Part shown: positions 1-13,530 of the stretch, one piece after another
Numbering within the stretch: the first letter of the stretch is position 1
Layout: every line of letters starts with the position of its first letter
Source: Photobacterium sp. JCM 19050
GTDB lineage: Bacteria; Pseudomonadota; Gammaproteobacteria; Enterobacterales; Vibrionaceae
Length of the DNA stretch: 64,000 bases
NCBI GenBank assembly: GCA_001310455.1
Contig: BAXG01000009.1
Location: 1-64,000 of the forward strand
Direction: 5' to 3'
Program-made: the position numbers and the translations under genes
The notes under the pieces: model-generated
Databases searched by the model: none
Told to the model about the DNA's origin: nothing
What the model saw: the letters and a program-made list of their open reading frames with translations, nothing else

Positions 1-2466
<2,466 letters not shown>

Positions 2467-2759
2467 GAAATCAGATGTCTCTTCGGGCTCGGACACGGGC
2501 CGCTTCCCCTGTGAAGTTGATAACTTATCCCTGTTTTTTGGCTTGGTCCTTCCAGCAACCAACAGGCAGTTGGTACGAAAAAAGGTCAAAGTCAAAAACA
2601 TGGCAAAACACGGTTGTGATTTTCCCCTGTTGCGACGCGGTTTAAACAACGTATCAAACGCAGCAACAGCCTGAAAAATCAAACCTAGTGCTAACTATAT
2701 CGGAAGAATAAGGAAAACCTGTAGAGAGAAGTCGCAATTCTGTGCCATTGACTCAGGTT

Positions 2760-2784
2760 CACTCCCGAGCTTAGCCCGGGAGTG
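2760..2784. other. Hairpin between asd and fimV
   Basis: Perfect 8-bp inverted repeat (CACTCCCG / CGGGAGTG) with a 9-nt loop, 26 bp past the asd stop. No T-run follows on either strand, so it is not a convincing intrinsic terminator. It could attenuate transcription or stabilise the asd 3' end. Confidence 0.4.
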
Positions 2785-2809
2785 CCTGTAGTACGCTCAG
2801 AAATGCCGA

Positions 2810-3818
<1,009 letters not shown>

Positions 3819-3822
<4 letters not shown>

Positions 3823-5001
3823 GCCTGTTCCCCTGATTGGATATCTTGTTTAGCAGAATGCTCAGTCTGGACAGCAAAGCCCAAACGAGCAAGGGACTCT
3901 ACCCCAAACTCCGGTTGTCCCGCCACTGTTATCGCGCCGTATTCACGTCTGTCCCAGTAGTTCTTGCGTAACTGGTCAAATGTGAGTCGCTGAGATGCGG
4001 ATGTTATCATGGCACGCCTGAACAGGGCGTCATCCCGGCGGATATCGTAAACAAGTTGGATAAGTGAAAACAGGTCAGCTTCCAGCCATTTCCTACTCAG
4101 GTGCACTTCCGGGATAGGAGCACAAGGAAGCAGGTCTGCGGCTTCAGCCCTCACCTTGGTGCCGAGAAACTCACAAAACGCGTTAAACACCATGGTGGTA
4201 CCTCTGGCTTTTCCTTCCAAGCCATACCCGGCAACGTGAGGCGTAGCAAATGCCAACAACGGCAGCAGTTCCAGATCTACGTGAGGCTCGTGCTCAAACA
4301 CATCCAGCACAGCAGTCAGCCCATGGGTATCATCGAGTAAACGCTCCTTCAGCGCCTGATTATCCAGAACCGGCCCGCGGGCGGCATTGATCAGGATGGC
4401 ATTGCCTTTCATCACCGCTAACGCGTCTGCATTGATTAAATGGTGCGTAGGGTATTCACCGTCATAAGTCAGTGGCGTATGGAGGGTGATAACATCACAC
4501 TGGGTCAGGAGTGTGTGCAGATCATGAAACTCTCTTGTGTCGCCCGCCAGTTCTTTTGGCGGATCGCAGAGCATATGAGGAATGGAAAGCGCATCAAGGC
4601 ACCTTGCCAAATACGTACCGACGTTACCGGCACCAACAATGCCCACTTTGCGGGAAAACACGGAAAAACCGTGCTGTTGACCCAGTACCATCAAAGCGCT
4701 CAGGACATATTCGGCGACACCCACTTTGTTGCACCCCGGTGCCGCAGTGAAATGCACCCCGCGCTCAGCCAGGATCTTTTCATCAACGTGATCTGTACCC
4801 GCTGTGGCTGATCCCACAAATTTCAGCTTGTCTGCTTTTTCAAGGAGGCTGTGATTTACCTTGGTCACTGAGCGATCATAAGGGCATCAACCCTTCAAGA
4901 TCATCCGCTGTCAGGTCACGCCCCGACTTGGCTGTCACTTCACCCAGTTGGCTGAACAACTCCGCCGCATAGGGCATATTTTCGTCAATCAGAATACGCA
5001 T
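3819..5001 (-). CDS. pdxB: Erythronate-4-phosphate dehydrogenase (two frameshifts near the start)
   Basis: D-2-hydroxyacid dehydrogenase of pyridoxal 5'-phosphate synthesis, oxidising 4-phosphoerythronate with NAD. The nucleotide-binding motif [13 protein letters not shown] and the substrate segment [11 protein letters not shown] are clear, followed by the dimerisation domain. A frame open from 4868 lacks the first ~45 residues; these are found upstream beginning at an ATG at 5001 ([11 protein letters not shown], typical of PdxB). Two lost bases near 4870-4895 (in a GGGG run and in ATCCGC) restore one continuous protein of about 395 residues. Its stop overlaps the asd start by 4 bp, as in the pdxB-usg arrangement of enterics. 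Confidence 0.92.
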
Positions 5002-5118
5002 GGTTTCGTCCCACGGTTTTTGAGGCAGTTTGCGTCAGGTGGGAGGGGGGTCAAGGAGAGAATAGGGTGAAGGTTCCTGCCGATTGCACCACATCTGTTG
5101 ACGTGAAAAGCAACAGTC

Positions 5119-5143
5119 AAAAAAGCCCGGCATCTTGCCGGGC
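5119..5143 (-). terminator. Intrinsic terminator of fabB
   Basis: 7-bp GC-only stem (GCCCGGC / GCCGGGC) with a 5-nt loop, followed on the minus strand by six T. It lies about 130 bp after the fabB stop and defines a long 3' UTR. Confidence 0.85.
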
Positions 5144-5205
5144 AAATATCCAGGACCTGAAAAACCTGCTTCCGCTCTCAAAGAAGCAGGTTGGTGTTGT
5201 GTGCG
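5119..5205 (-). ncRNA. Candidate FarS-like sRNA from the fabB 3' UTR
   Basis: On the minus strand after the fabB stop come two hairpins: AACCTGCTTC / GAAGCAGGTT (5163-5192) followed by five T, then a single-stranded CAGGTCCTGGATATT segment, then the terminator hairpin with a U tail. In Vibrio cholerae a Hfq-dependent sRNA, FarS, is processed from the fabB 3' UTR and represses fatty-acid degradation genes; that is established knowledge. The match here is by position and structure only. The 5' end is unknown, since it would be made by RNase cleavage, and the start given is approximate. Confidence 0.45.
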
Positions 5206-5271
5206 CTCCTTGCCTAACGCGGAGATAGTATCTGGAACGCCTTCCCTGGAATTGGTTTGTTGTGGTGGTTA

Positions 5272-6486
5272 TCAGCCTTCGTACTTACGGATAACGAGGG
5301 TTGCGTTTGTACCACCAAATCCAAAGCTGTTGGACATTACGGTCTTAAGTTCTGCGTCACGCTTCTCTGTGACAATATCCAGACCTTCTGCTGCTTCATC
5401 CAGGTTTTCAATGTTGATACTTGGCGCAACGAAGCCGTGCTCCAGCATCAGTGTTGAGTAGATGGCTTCCTGCACACCGGCAGCACCCAGTGAGTGACCG
5501 GTCATTGCCTTGGTTGCAGAAATAGCAGGGCTGTTGCCACCGAATACTTCCTGAATTGCTGACAGCTCTTTCACGTCACCAACAGGTGTTGAAGTACCGT
5601 GGGTGTTGATGTAGTCGATTGGCGCATCCAAATCCTGCATAGCCATCTTCATACAACGCACGGCACCTTCACCAGACGGGGCAACCATGTCGTAGCCGTC
5701 TGAGGTTGCGCCGTAGCCTACGATTTCACCGTAGATTTTCGCGCCGCGAGCCAGTGCGTGCTCCAGTTCTTCAACCACGACCATGCCGCCGCCACCGGAA
5801 ATAACGAAGCCGTCACGGGCTGAATCGTATGTACGAGAAGCCTTGCTTGGGTCGTCGTTGTACTTAGTAGACAGTGCGCCCATTGCGTCGAACATCATTG
5901 CCAGGCTCCAGTCGAGCTCTTCACCGCCACCGGCGAAAACGACATCCTGCTTGCCAAGCTGAATCAGTTCCATAGCATGGCCGATACAGTGAGCAGAAGT
6001 TGCGCAGGCTGAGCTCATGGTGTAGTTAACACCACGAATTTTGAATGGTGTTGCCAGGCACGCTGACACAGTTGATGACATGGTACGAGGTACCATGTAA
6101 GGGCCAACACGCTTAACGCCTTTTTCGCGCAGAATGTCAGCCGCTGCAATTTGGTTTACAGAAGATGCGCCGCCTGAACCTGCCACCAGGCCAGTACGTT
6201 CGTTGGAAACCTGATCTTCAGCAAGGCCTGAGTCGGCAATAGCTTGTTCCATCGCCAGATAAGCGAAACCGGCGGCGTCACCCATAAAACGCATTTTCTT
6301 GCGGTCAATATGGTCGGCAGGGTTCAGATCAAGGCTACCCCATACGTTGCTGCGCAGACCTTTTTCAGCAAATTGCTCTGAAAAAGTGATACCGGATTTG
6401 CCTTCTTTCAAAGAAGCCAGAACCTCTTTGACGTTATTACCGATGCTGGACACGATGCCCATGCCAGTAATCACAACTCGTTTCAT
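5272..6486 (-). CDS. fabB: 3-oxoacyl-ACP synthase I
   Basis: Condensing enzyme of type II fatty-acid synthesis, required for elongation of unsaturated acyl chains. The reading frame is intact at 404 residues, the family length. The Cys-His-His triad is visible: C161 in [10 protein letters not shown]296 in [11 protein letters not shown]331 in GHSLGAAG, with K326 in SATKAMTG. The start is ATG at 6486. It is monocistronic, closed by the terminator at 5119-5143. A FadR-like half site lies 53-69 bp upstream of the start, consistent with known FadR activation of fabB in gammaproteobacteria. Confidence 0.97.
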   Translation of the reverse strand: MKRVVITGMGIVSSIGNNVKEVLASLKEGKSGITFSEQFAEKGLRSNVWGSLDLNPADHIDRKKMRFMGDAAGFAYLAMEQAIADSGLAEDQVSNERTGLVAGSGGASSVNQIAAADILREKGVKRVGPYMVPRTMSSTVSACLATPFKIRGVNYTMSSACATSAHCIGHAMELIQLGKQDVVFAGGGEELDWSLAMMFDAMGALSTKYNDDPSKASRTYDSARDGFVISGGGGMVVVEELEHALARGAKIYGEIVGYGATSDGYDMVAPSGEGAVRCMKMAMQDLDAPIDYINTHGTSTPVGDVKELSAIQEVFGGNSPAISATKAMTGHSLGAAGVQEAIYSTLMLEHGFVAPSINIENLDEAAEGLDIVTEKRDAELKTVMSNSFGFGGTNATLVIRKYEG

Positions 6487-6538
6487 GTTAGTTTCCTACA
6501 CTCCAGTTTGCGTGAATGATACCGTTTTTAACGGGGAA

Positions 6539-6555
6539 AACTGGTCAGCTTTCAT
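6539..6555. promoter_or_regulatory. Possible FadR site upstream of fabB
   Basis: The sequence AACTGGTCAGC matches one half of the FadR operator consensus (AACTGGTC-N-GACCAGTT); the second half is poor. FadR activates fabB in E. coli, which makes the position plausible. This is a weak match on sequence alone. Confidence 0.3.
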
Positions 6556-6608
6556 TAAGCACTCAGTTATATACAAACCACCTCAAAGTGCAGTTTTCAG
6601 CGAGAATT

Positions 6609-6850
6609 GATTGGCTGTCAGTCAAGGCGCTGTTTTGACGATCTAGTGGCTCTAAATCAAGAAACAGCAACGTAGAATGAGAGCCAATCAAACTCGCCCT
6701 TCGGGAGTGTTTCAGTGCGTCCACTTCTGTGTCAAATACCTTTGAAAGGGAGCTGCCATTCCTTCAGGTATTTTCCTTGAACTGAACGCACTGAAATCAC
6801 TCTGAATGACGCACCTTGAGATGGATTGGGTATAACCCAATCCACCTCAA
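6609..6850. repeat. Three consecutive long inverted repeats (possible extragenic repeat element)
   Basis: The fabB-mnmC gap of about 430 bp has no credible gene but is highly structured. IR1: GATTGGCT 6609-6616 pairs with 6682-6689, nesting GCTGTTTTGA with TCAAGAAACAGC. IR2: an 11-bp perfect arm TTTCAGTGCGT 6710-6720 pairs with 6786-6796, nesting AAATACCT (6734) with AGGTATTT (6766). IR3: a 16-bp arm with one mismatch, 6816-6831 against 6835-6850, with a 3-nt loop. Such nesting suggests an ERIC- or MITE-like extragenic element or structured RNA. Its copy number in the genome is unknown. Confidence 0.6.
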
Positions 6851-6914
6851 ATTTGTCGTATTTACAGCCAAACGTTACAATTCGCGGCAGTTTTTCCAAA
6901 TTACAGAGATTGTT

Positions 6915-8917
6915 GTGACAGACCTTCGAATCCAGCCTGCATCTATCGAATGGAATGATTCAGGAACCCCGGTTTCCAGTGCTTTCGATGATGTGTATTT
7001 CTCCAATGCCAATGGACTGGAAGAAACCCGCTATGTATTCCTCAAGCAAAACGCCCTGCCGGAACGCTGGGAAACGTTCGGAAAACGCAGGTTTGTCATT
7101 GCCGAGACTGGGTTTGGCACCGGCCTGAACTTTATGGCGGTGTGGCAAATGTTTGAAGCGTACCGCCTGCAACATCCCGATTCAGCCACTAAAGAGCTGC
7201 ATTTTATCAGTTTTGAGAAGTTTCCGGTTAAACCTGCTGATCTTAAAAAGGCTCACCAAGCATGGCCGGAATTGAAAGCATATGCTGAGGCGTTACAACA
7301 GGCTTATCCCCCTGCGGTGTCGGGGTGCCACAGGCTGGTGCTTGCCGGGGGCATGATCACTCTGGATCTTTGGATTGGCGATATCAAGGATTCCATGCCC
7401 CAGATAGCCTGCCTTATGAAGGGGTTGTCGACTGCTGGTTCCTGGACGGTTTCGCACCGAGCAAAAACCCCGAAATGTGGAACCAGGACCTGTTCAACGG
7501 GATGGCCCAGCTTTCCAAAAGCAGTTGTACTCGCAACCTTTACTGCTGCCGGGTTTGTCCGCCGCGGCTTGATGGACGCAGGTTTTACCATGGGCAAAGC
7601 CAAAGGCTTTGGCCGTAAGCGTGAGCTGCTTATTGGCAAGATGGAAAACCGCCAAAGCCAATCCAACATGGCTCCCTGGTATTTACGTAAACCGGCAGAA
7701 AATACCGGTAACATCGCCATCATTGGCGGAGGCATAGCATCGGCAACAACTGCCTATGCTCTTGCCCAACGCGGTATTCGCTCCACATTATATTGTGAAG
7801 ACAAGGAAGCCGCTACCGGCGCTTCAGGTAACCGGCAAGGTGCGGTATACCCGCTGCTTAACGGCAGCCACGATGCACTCAGCCGCTTTTTTGCCCCGGC
7901 CTTTGTTTTCGCCCGTCAGTTTGTCGAACAGATAGCCCAAAAAGCGGCGTTTGACCACGACTGGTGCGGAGTCACCCAGATCGCCTGGGATGAGAAGATA
8001 GCAACCAAGCTGGAAAAAATGCTCTCCGGAGGTTTCCCTGCCGAAATACTCCGCCCCCTGTCAGAAGCAGAGACAGACGAGGCGCTGGGTTTACCAAGCG
8101 GTTTCACTGGAGTGAGCTACCCACTTGGCGGTTGGCTCTGCCCTCAGCAATTGACCCGGGCTATCCTGTCCCTGGCGGAAAATACAGGCTTACTGGACAT
8201 CAAATATCAAAGTGACGTTTCAACGCTTACACGCCACGGCAAAGATTGGCTGCTGAGCGTTGGCGACAGCACTTTCACCCACCCTTGCGTCGTTGTCGCA
8301 AATGGCCACAAATTCAGCGGGTTTGAGCAGACAGCCCCACTCCCCGCCTATTCCGTGCGCGGGCAGGTAAGCCATATAAAAACGACGGAAACCCTGAAAA
8401 AACTCAAATCAGTCGTCTGTTTCGACGGATACCTGACACCGGCCAACCTGAAACGGGGACACATTGTATTGGGGCCAGCTACAGCCGTAATGATGAGTCC
8501 CTTGCTTTCCGCTTCGAGGATCAGGGGGATAATAAACAACGCCTGCTCAACTGCATTAAGCAAGAATGGACGCAGGACGTGAATACGGACAACGAAGAAG
8601 GCCGGGTTGGTATCCGTTGTGCCAGCCGGGATCACCTGCCTTTCGCCGGTGATGTGGCGGATTTCCCGCAACTGCATGAGAGCTACAAGGATTTACACCT
8701 GAAGAAAACCGAATCCGAGAATCTCCCTGTTTACGAAGGGCTGTACTGTCTTCTTGCTTTGGGCTCTCGTGGCCTGACATCTGCCCCGATTCTCGGCGAA
8801 CTCATAGCCTCACAGATATGCGGCGACCCATTGCCAATGGAAAAAGACGTCCTTGATGCTCTCCATCCTGCCCGGATGTGGGTGAGAAAAGCGCTCAAGA
8901 GCGGCCTAGCCAACTGA
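6915..8917 (+). CDS. mnmC: Bifunctional tRNA mnm5s2U34 methyltransferase / FAD-dependent oxidoreductase (frameshifted)
   Basis: Completes 5-methylaminomethyl-2-thiouridine at the wobble base of tRNA. The N-terminal methyltransferase half carries FGTGLNF and a [11 protein letters not shown] segment; the C-terminal oxidase half starts with the FAD-binding motif [15 protein letters not shown] near 7720. The central part of the first domain is in another frame between about 7395 and 7525 (a compensating pair of indels), and the C-terminus shifts frame near 8470, ending at the TAA at 8915-8917. The reconstruction gives about 668 residues, the E. coli length. The start is GTG at 6915, where similarity to MnmC begins. 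epmC and yfcL follow on the same strand. Confidence 0.93.
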
Positions 8918-8967
8918 TCATTCTAATATACCCATATATGCAGGGATGCATTTTTTGAGAAAGTAAC

Positions 8968-9485
8968 ATGCACCACGACTACAAAGACTTGATCGCCTCT
9001 TCAACCGAGAGTTTTTGGACGCTGAAAACACTGAACTCCTGCTCGGTGAAGACGAACCCATTTATCTCCCGGCTGACAACGAACACCCACACAACCGAAT
9101 CATTTTTGCCCGTGGGTTCTTTGCATCAGCCCTGCACGAGCTGGCCCACTGGTGCGTTGCCGGGCCAGAACGACGCAAACTTGAAGATTATGGTTACTGG
9201 TATGAGCCGGATGGCCGGGATGCAGCAACCCAGGCTGAATTTGAGAAGGTGGAAATCAAGCCCCAGGCACTTGAATGGATTTTATCCGCAAGTTGTGGCT
9301 TTCGCTTTAACGTAAGCTGCGATAACTTATCCGGCGTAGAACCGGACCGGGCAACCTTTACCCATAATGTCAGAAACCAGGTTTTGACTTACCTGGACAA
9401 AGGTATTCCGGCAAGGGCAAAGCAATTGTCAGATGCATTTCGCCTCCATTACGGCATCCCCGCTCTGACACCAGACTCGTTTTAA
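8968..9485 (+). CDS. epmC: Elongation factor P hydroxylase (one frameshift)
   Basis: YfcM/EpmC hydroxylates the beta-lysyl-lysine of EF-P in some bacteria. The metal-binding HExxH motif is seen as HELAHW, followed by the conserved segments YGYWYEPDGRD, KPQALEWI and FNVSCDNLSG. An apparent start at 9015 loses the conserved N-terminus; the ATG at 8968 (MHHDYKDLIA) is in another frame and joins after adding one C at about 8996 (GCCTCTTC to GCCCTCTTC), giving roughly 172 residues. It sits between mnmC and yfcL, as in many Vibrionaceae and Enterobacteriaceae. Confidence 0.92.
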
Positions 9486-9512
9486 CGTCAATCAGCTTAT
9501 ACAGGACCCAAG

Positions 9513-9779
9513 ATGATCCATAACTATGAAGAAGCACTGCTGGAACACATTGACTCAATGGTAGAAACAGCCACCGATGATGAGCTCTTTGCCAGCGGTT
9601 ACTTACGCGGACACATCTCTCTGGCCGCAGCTGATTGTGAAGTGGAAGGTATCAATGATCTGGACGTCTTCCGCCAGCGTGTTGTATCCAGCCTGAAAGA
9701 GAATGCCAACGAGCTAAGCCCAACTGATCAGGCTATTGTTGGATCGCTCTGGGAAACGTTGCAGGCGAACGTCAACTGA
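9513..9779 (+). CDS. yfcL: YfcL family protein
   Basis: Intact 88-residue acidic, soluble protein matching the small YfcL family found next to epmC and mnmC; its function is unknown. It begins with MIHNYEEALLEHID and contains GYLRGHISLAAA, a conserved stretch in the family. The start ATG at 9513 lies 27 bp after the epmC stop, so it is probably co-transcribed. No signal peptide or membrane helix is visible. Confidence 0.85.
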   Translation: MIHNYEEALLEHIDSMVETATDDELFASGYLRGHISLAAADCEVEGINDLDVFRQRVVSSLKENANELSPTDQAIVGSLWETLQANVN

Positions 9780-9788
9780 TCCTTTCTA

Positions 9789-9820
9789 AGGCTATCCGGG
9801 CGCACCTACATGGATAGCCT
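9789..9820 (+). terminator. Weak terminator-like hairpin after yfcL
   Basis: 9-bp inverted repeat AGGCTATCC / GGATAGCCT with a 14-nt loop, starting 9 bp after the yfcL stop. It is followed by a pyrimidine-rich tract rather than a clean T-run, so termination is plausible but not certain. Confidence 0.35.
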
Positions 9821-9992
9821 CCTTCCTCCAACTGCTTTACATCAGTGCTCTCTCGCTGGTATTCAGGCCACACCTCTAATCCATTAGTTATTCTCATGCA
9901 AAAACATGTTACAGATCGGTTTTTTCTGTGACTCAACTCACCTACAATAACTACCTTTCCGGACAACCCAATTCCACTTTTGAATTAGCCTT

Positions 9993-10619
9993 ATGTTACT
10001 TAGTACACTCTATATCATTGGAATTACAGCAGAAGCCATGACTGGCGCCCTCGCTGCCGGTCGTCGGCATATGGACTGGTTTGGTGTCATGCTGGTTGCC
10101 AGCGCGACTGCAATTGGCGGTGGCACAGTTCGTGACATATTACTTGGACACTACCCACTGGGATGGGTGGCACACCCCCAGTACCTGGTTATTACCTGTA
10201 TTGCAGGTATCCTGACAACCTGGGTTGGCCAGTGGGTTGAACGCTACCACCGGATTTTCGTTCTACTCGATTCTTTGGGCCTGATTGTATTCAGTATTAT
10301 CGGTTGCCGGGTAGCCATTGATATGGGGCTTCCGCCGCTAATCTGCGTAGTATCGGCGGTTGTAACCGGCGTATTCGGTGGCCTGTTGCGCGATCTTGCC
10401 TGTCGTCGCCAGCCGATGGTTCTGCACAAAGAACTGTACGCTTCAATTTCGTTTATCTCCGGCTGGATGTACTGGGGAATGGTGGAATTAGGAGTCCATG
10501 ACTACATCACTACACCTGTGGTTCTCGTAGCAGGGTTCACTTTCCGAATGGCGGCTGTGAAGTTCGGCTGGGGATTGCCGGTCTTCCGTTTTGGGGAAAA
10601 GGAAGTAGCGGAAGGGTAA
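9993..10619 (+). CDS. TRIC-type cation channel family protein (YadS/YicG-like, UPF0126)
   Basis: Intact 208-residue integral membrane protein with about seven hydrophobic helices. It has two internally repeated halves, each with a glycine-rich motif followed by an Arg-Asp pair: AIGGGTVRDILLG in the first and GVFGGLLRDLACR in the second. This is the signature of prokaryotic TRIC-type channels (UPF0126), trimeric monovalent-cation channels. The physiological role of this member is not known. The start ATG at 9993 is the first in frame. It is followed by a good plus-strand terminator and faces aroC convergently. Confidence 0.85.
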   Translation: MLLSTLYIIGITAEAMTGALAAGRRHMDWFGVMLVASATAIGGGTVRDILLGHYPLGWVAHPQYLVITCIAGILTTWVGQWVERYHRIFVLLDSLGLIVFSIIGCRVAIDMGLPPLICVVSAVVTGVFGGLLRDLACRRQPMVLHKELYASISFISGWMYWGMVELGVHDYITTPVVLVAGFTFRMAAVKFGWGLPVFRFGEKEVAEG

Positions 10620-10657
10620 CGTCGTCCTCCACTTGCAAGCTATGGAATTTAAGACTG

Positions 10658-10681
10658 GAGTAGTGAGTGGCGAGTAGTGAG
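10658..10681. repeat. Short direct repeat GAGTAGTGAG x2
   Basis: Two copies of a 10-bp unit, starting at 10658 and 10672, separated by TGGC in the convergent TRIC/aroC intergenic gap. No coding role is visible. Confidence 0.5.
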
Positions 10682-10702
10682 CGGTGAAACTGGATAAATG
10701 GG

Positions 10703-10740
10703 AGGTGAGTAACGGCAGACCTGCTACTCACCTTTCTTTT
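10703..10740 (+). terminator. Intrinsic terminator after the TRIC-family gene
   Basis: 9-bp stem AGGTGAGTA / TACTCACCT with a 13-nt loop, followed by TTCTTTT on the plus strand. It lies between the convergent TRIC-family and aroC genes. Confidence 0.65.
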
Positions 10741-10745
10741 ATTCG

Positions 10746-11812
10746 TTACTGATCTTTTCCGTTCTGCGCCCGGTTCCGGAGCAGGTGATCCATCAGGACA
10801 ATGGCTACCATGGCTTCCGCAATAGGTACTGCGCGGATACCGACACAAGGGTCGTGACGCCCTTTAGTGACAACTTCAACAGGATTGCCATCAACATCGA
10901 TTGACTGTCCTGGGACTGTAATGGAAGAGGTAGGTTTCAGCGCAATGTGCGCAATCACATCCTGCCCACTGGAAATACCGCCCAGTACACCACCGGCATG
11001 GTTGGATTTAAAACCTTCCGGTGTCATCTCATCACGGTGCTCACTGCCACGCTGGTTGACCACGTCAAAACCGTCACCAATCTCAACGCCTTTTACCGCA
11101 TTGATTCCCATCAAGGCATGGGCCAGGTCAGCATCCAAACGGTCAAATACCGGCTCACCAAGACCAACCGGGACATTTTCCGCTACTACGCTAATCTTTG
11201 CACCGATGGAGTCACCCTCTTTTTTGAGGTCGCGTATCAGCTCATCAAAGGCTTCCACTTTGTCGGCATCCGGGCTGAAAAATGGGTTCTTTTCTACTTC
11301 ATCCCAGTCGATCTTTTCAATTTTCACATTTCCCATCTGGGACATGTAGGCACGAACCCGAACCCCGTATTCCTGCTCGAGGTATTTCTTGGCAATAGCA
11401 CCTGCGGCAACACGCATAGCCGTTTCACGGCTGATGAGCGGCCTCCCCCGCGATAGTCACGGATACCGTATTTCTGCTGGTATGTGTAGTCCGCATGGCC
11501 GGGACGGAATCGGTCTTTGATATTTGAGTAATCTTTAGAGCGCTGGTCGGTGTTTTCTATCAGCAGGCCAATAGATGTACCTGTGGTTTTGCCTTCAAAA
11601 ACACCGGAAAGGATCTTAACTTCGTCCGGTTCACGGCGCTGTGTGGTATAGCGTGACGTACCTGGACGGCGACGGTCCAGGTCATGTTGCATATCGGCTT
11701 CAGTGAGTTCAATTCCCGGCGGGCAACCATCTACGATTGCGCCGAGTGCCAGTCCGTGGCTTTCTCCAAATGTGGTGACACGAAAAACTTGTCCAATGGT
11801 GTTACCAGCCAT
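10746..11812 (-). CDS. aroC: Chorismate synthase (one frameshift)
   Basis: Last step of the shikimate pathway: anti-elimination of phosphate from 5-enolpyruvylshikimate-3-phosphate, requiring reduced FMN. Family signatures are seen: [18 protein letters not shown], the Arg-rich [23 protein letters not shown] and the C-terminal KGRHDPC. The frame breaks near 11432, where GCCGTG should read GCCCGTG (giving [14 protein letters not shown]); together the pieces make about 356 residues, near the usual 361. The start ATG at 11812 has GAGG just upstream. It follows smrB on the same strand; in many gammaproteobacteria prmB and aroC are adjacent, here separated by inversion around smrB. Essential for aromatic biosynthesis, so the break is probably an error. 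Confidence 0.95.
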
Positions 11813-11897
11813 TACATCCTCTGTCGTTATCGTTGTGTTTGCTTTCTTTGCGTGGCTATTAATGAACCATATTGCAGCGGGGGAAGCAAAAATTCTT

Positions 11898-12428
11898 TTA
11901 CTTCGGCACTTCCACCAGCACAAGCAATGAACCATCTCCGCCAAATTCCAACGGCGCCTGGTGGAATGCCAGTACACTTGGGTGCTGTGCCAGCCACAGA
12001 GGGACTTTCTGTTTGAGTATATGCTTGCCGATACCGTGCATCACACAAACACACTCAATCCCTTCTTTAATTGAGGCCGCAATCAGTGCTGCAATTTCCC
12101 GTTTGGCCTCTTGCTGGCTCATTCCGTGCAGATCCAGGAACATGTCCGGAACATAGACACCCCGCCTCAGGCGTTTTACTTCATACTTGGAAACATCCGA
12201 ACGGGCGTAGCGAGTCGGGCCTTCTTCTTCAAGGTGGGGCTCAAACTGATCAGAAAAGTAGTGTTCATGATCCCTGTTTTCACGCACTTTAGCCCGTTGC
12301 TGGGTGTTTTTTGTGATGACGCGACGGGTCGGGTTTATGGTATCCTGCTCAAGCTTTTTTACGCCTTGAACCGCCTCGCGAAACAGCGAAAAATCGTCAT
12401 CATCATGTAAATCGTTTTTGTTGCTCAT
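11898..12428 (-). CDS. smrB: Ribosome rescue endonuclease SmrB
   Basis: Smr-domain protein (YfcN) that cleaves mRNA between collided ribosomes. The frame is intact at 176 residues. The Smr domain occupies the C-terminal half with DLHG at residues 99-102 and HGIGKH at 131-136; the N-terminal 90 residues are charged and probably mediate ribosome binding. It diverges from prmB across a 94-bp gap, an arrangement shared with enteric yfcN-prmB. Confidence 0.92.
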   Translation of the reverse strand: MSNKNDLHDDDDFSLFREAVQGVKKLEQDTINPTRRVITKNTQQRAKVRENRDHEHYFSDQFEPHLEEEGPTRYARSDVSKYEVKRLRRGVYVPDMFLDLHGMSQQEAKREIAALIAASIKEGIECVCVMHGIGKHILKQKVPLWLAQHPSVLAFHQAPLEFGGDGSLLVLVEVPK

Positions 12429-12522
12429 CGCCGCTTACTTATCTCTTGTGTGGTGGGTCGCTTAACCCATGACGCCGAACCCTGTGTATCAGGCGGTATT
12501 GTAACGTTATTTGGAGGCCAAT

Positions 12523-13455
12523 TTGGACAAGATTTTCGTCGACGAAGTCGTCAGTGAACTAAGAACACTGCAGGATATGCTTCGTTGGACCGTCAGCCGC
12601 TTTAACGCTGCCGGCCTGTACTACGGACATGGTACCGACAATGCGTGGGATGAAGCGGTACAATTGGTGCTTCCAACTGTTTACCTCCCTATCGACGTAC
12701 CGGCGGAAACCCGCCACTCACGCCTGACCAGCAGTGAGCGCCTTCGCATTGTTGAACGTGTTATGCGCCGTATCAATGAGCGCGTTCCGTCAGCTTACCT
12801 GACCAACAAAGCTTACTTCTGTGGCCTGGAGTTTTTTGTGGACGAGCGTGTACTGGTGCCACGTTCCCCGATTGGTGAATTGATTCAGTCTCATTTCGAA
12901 CCAATGCTGCCAAAACGCCCTGCACACATCATGGATCTGTGTACCGGCAGCGGTTGCATTGGTATCGCCTGTGCCTATGCATTCCCGGATGCAGAAGTGG
13001 ATGTAGTAGATATCTCCACTGACGCGCTGGAAGTGGCTGAAATGAATATCCAGGACCATGGACTGGAGCAGCAGGTGACTCCGCTGCGCTCTGACCTGTT
13101 CCGCGATCTGCCAGAAGTGAAGTACGACCTCATTGTTTCTAACCCACCTTACGTGGATGAAGAGGACATGGACGCACTGCCGGATGAATTCCGCCACGAG
13201 CCGGAGCTGGGTCTTGCCGCCGGTTCAGATGGCCTGAAGCTGGTTCGCCGCATTATTGCCAATGCACCAAACTTCCTGACAGAAGATGGCGTGTTGATCT
13301 GTGAGGTGGGCAATTCCATGATCCACATGGAAGACCAGTACCCTCACCTGCCACTGACCTGGCTGGAATTTGAAAACGGCGGTCACGGTGTCTTTATGAT
13401 GACCCGTGAGCAACTGCTGGAAGTGGCTGGCGAGTTCTCAATCTACAAAGACTGA
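12523..13455 (+). CDS. prmB: Ribosomal protein uL3 glutamine N5-methyltransferase
   Basis: SAM-dependent methylation of a glutamine in ribosomal protein L3. A Rossmann-fold methyltransferase with the SAM loop [12 protein letters not shown] and the catalytic [10 protein letters not shown]. The frame is intact. I choose the TTG at 12523: it has GGAGG five bases upstream, and the protein then begins MDKIFVDE as in E. coli and is 310 residues. An in-frame TTG at 12511 has no such site. A strong terminator follows. Confidence 0.94.
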   Translation: MDKIFVDEVVSELRTLQDMLRWTVSRFNAAGLYYGHGTDNAWDEAVQLVLPTVYLPIDVPAETRHSRLTSSERLRIVERVMRRINERVPSAYLTNKAYFCGLEFFVDERVLVPRSPIGELIQSHFEPMLPKRPAHIMDLCTGSGCIGIACAYAFPDAEVDVVDISTDALEVAEMNIQDHGLEQQVTPLRSDLFRDLPEVKYDLIVSNPPYVDEEDMDALPDEFRHEPELGLAAGSDGLKLVRRIIANAPNFLTEDGVLICEVGNSMIHMEDQYPHLPLTWLEFENGGHGVFMMTREQLLEVAGEFSIYKD

Positions 13456-13475
13456 TCCAGTCCGAAATGTCACTA

Positions 13476-13504
13476 AAAAAGCGCCGGTTAATTCGGCGCT
13501 TTTT
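13476..13504. terminator. Bidirectional intrinsic terminator between prmB and a lipoprotein gene
   Basis: Stem AAAGCGCCG / CGGCGCTTT with a 7-nt loop and A/T tracts on both sides, so it can serve both convergent genes. Confidence 0.85.
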
Positions 13505-13530
13505 GGTTCCCAATGTCTCATCATCCTACG

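Noticed and set aside
2760..2784. Hairpin after asd as an intrinsic terminator
   Set aside because: Good stem but no T-run on either strand; kept only as a structural feature.
6816..6914. In-frame upstream ATG at 6816 as the mnmC start
   Set aside because: The added 33 residues are unlike MnmC and lie across an inverted repeat; similarity begins at GTG 6915.
10657..10682. GAGTAGTGAG repeats as a CRISPR or attachment site
   Set aside because: Only two copies with a 4-bp spacer and no associated genes; just a short direct repeat.
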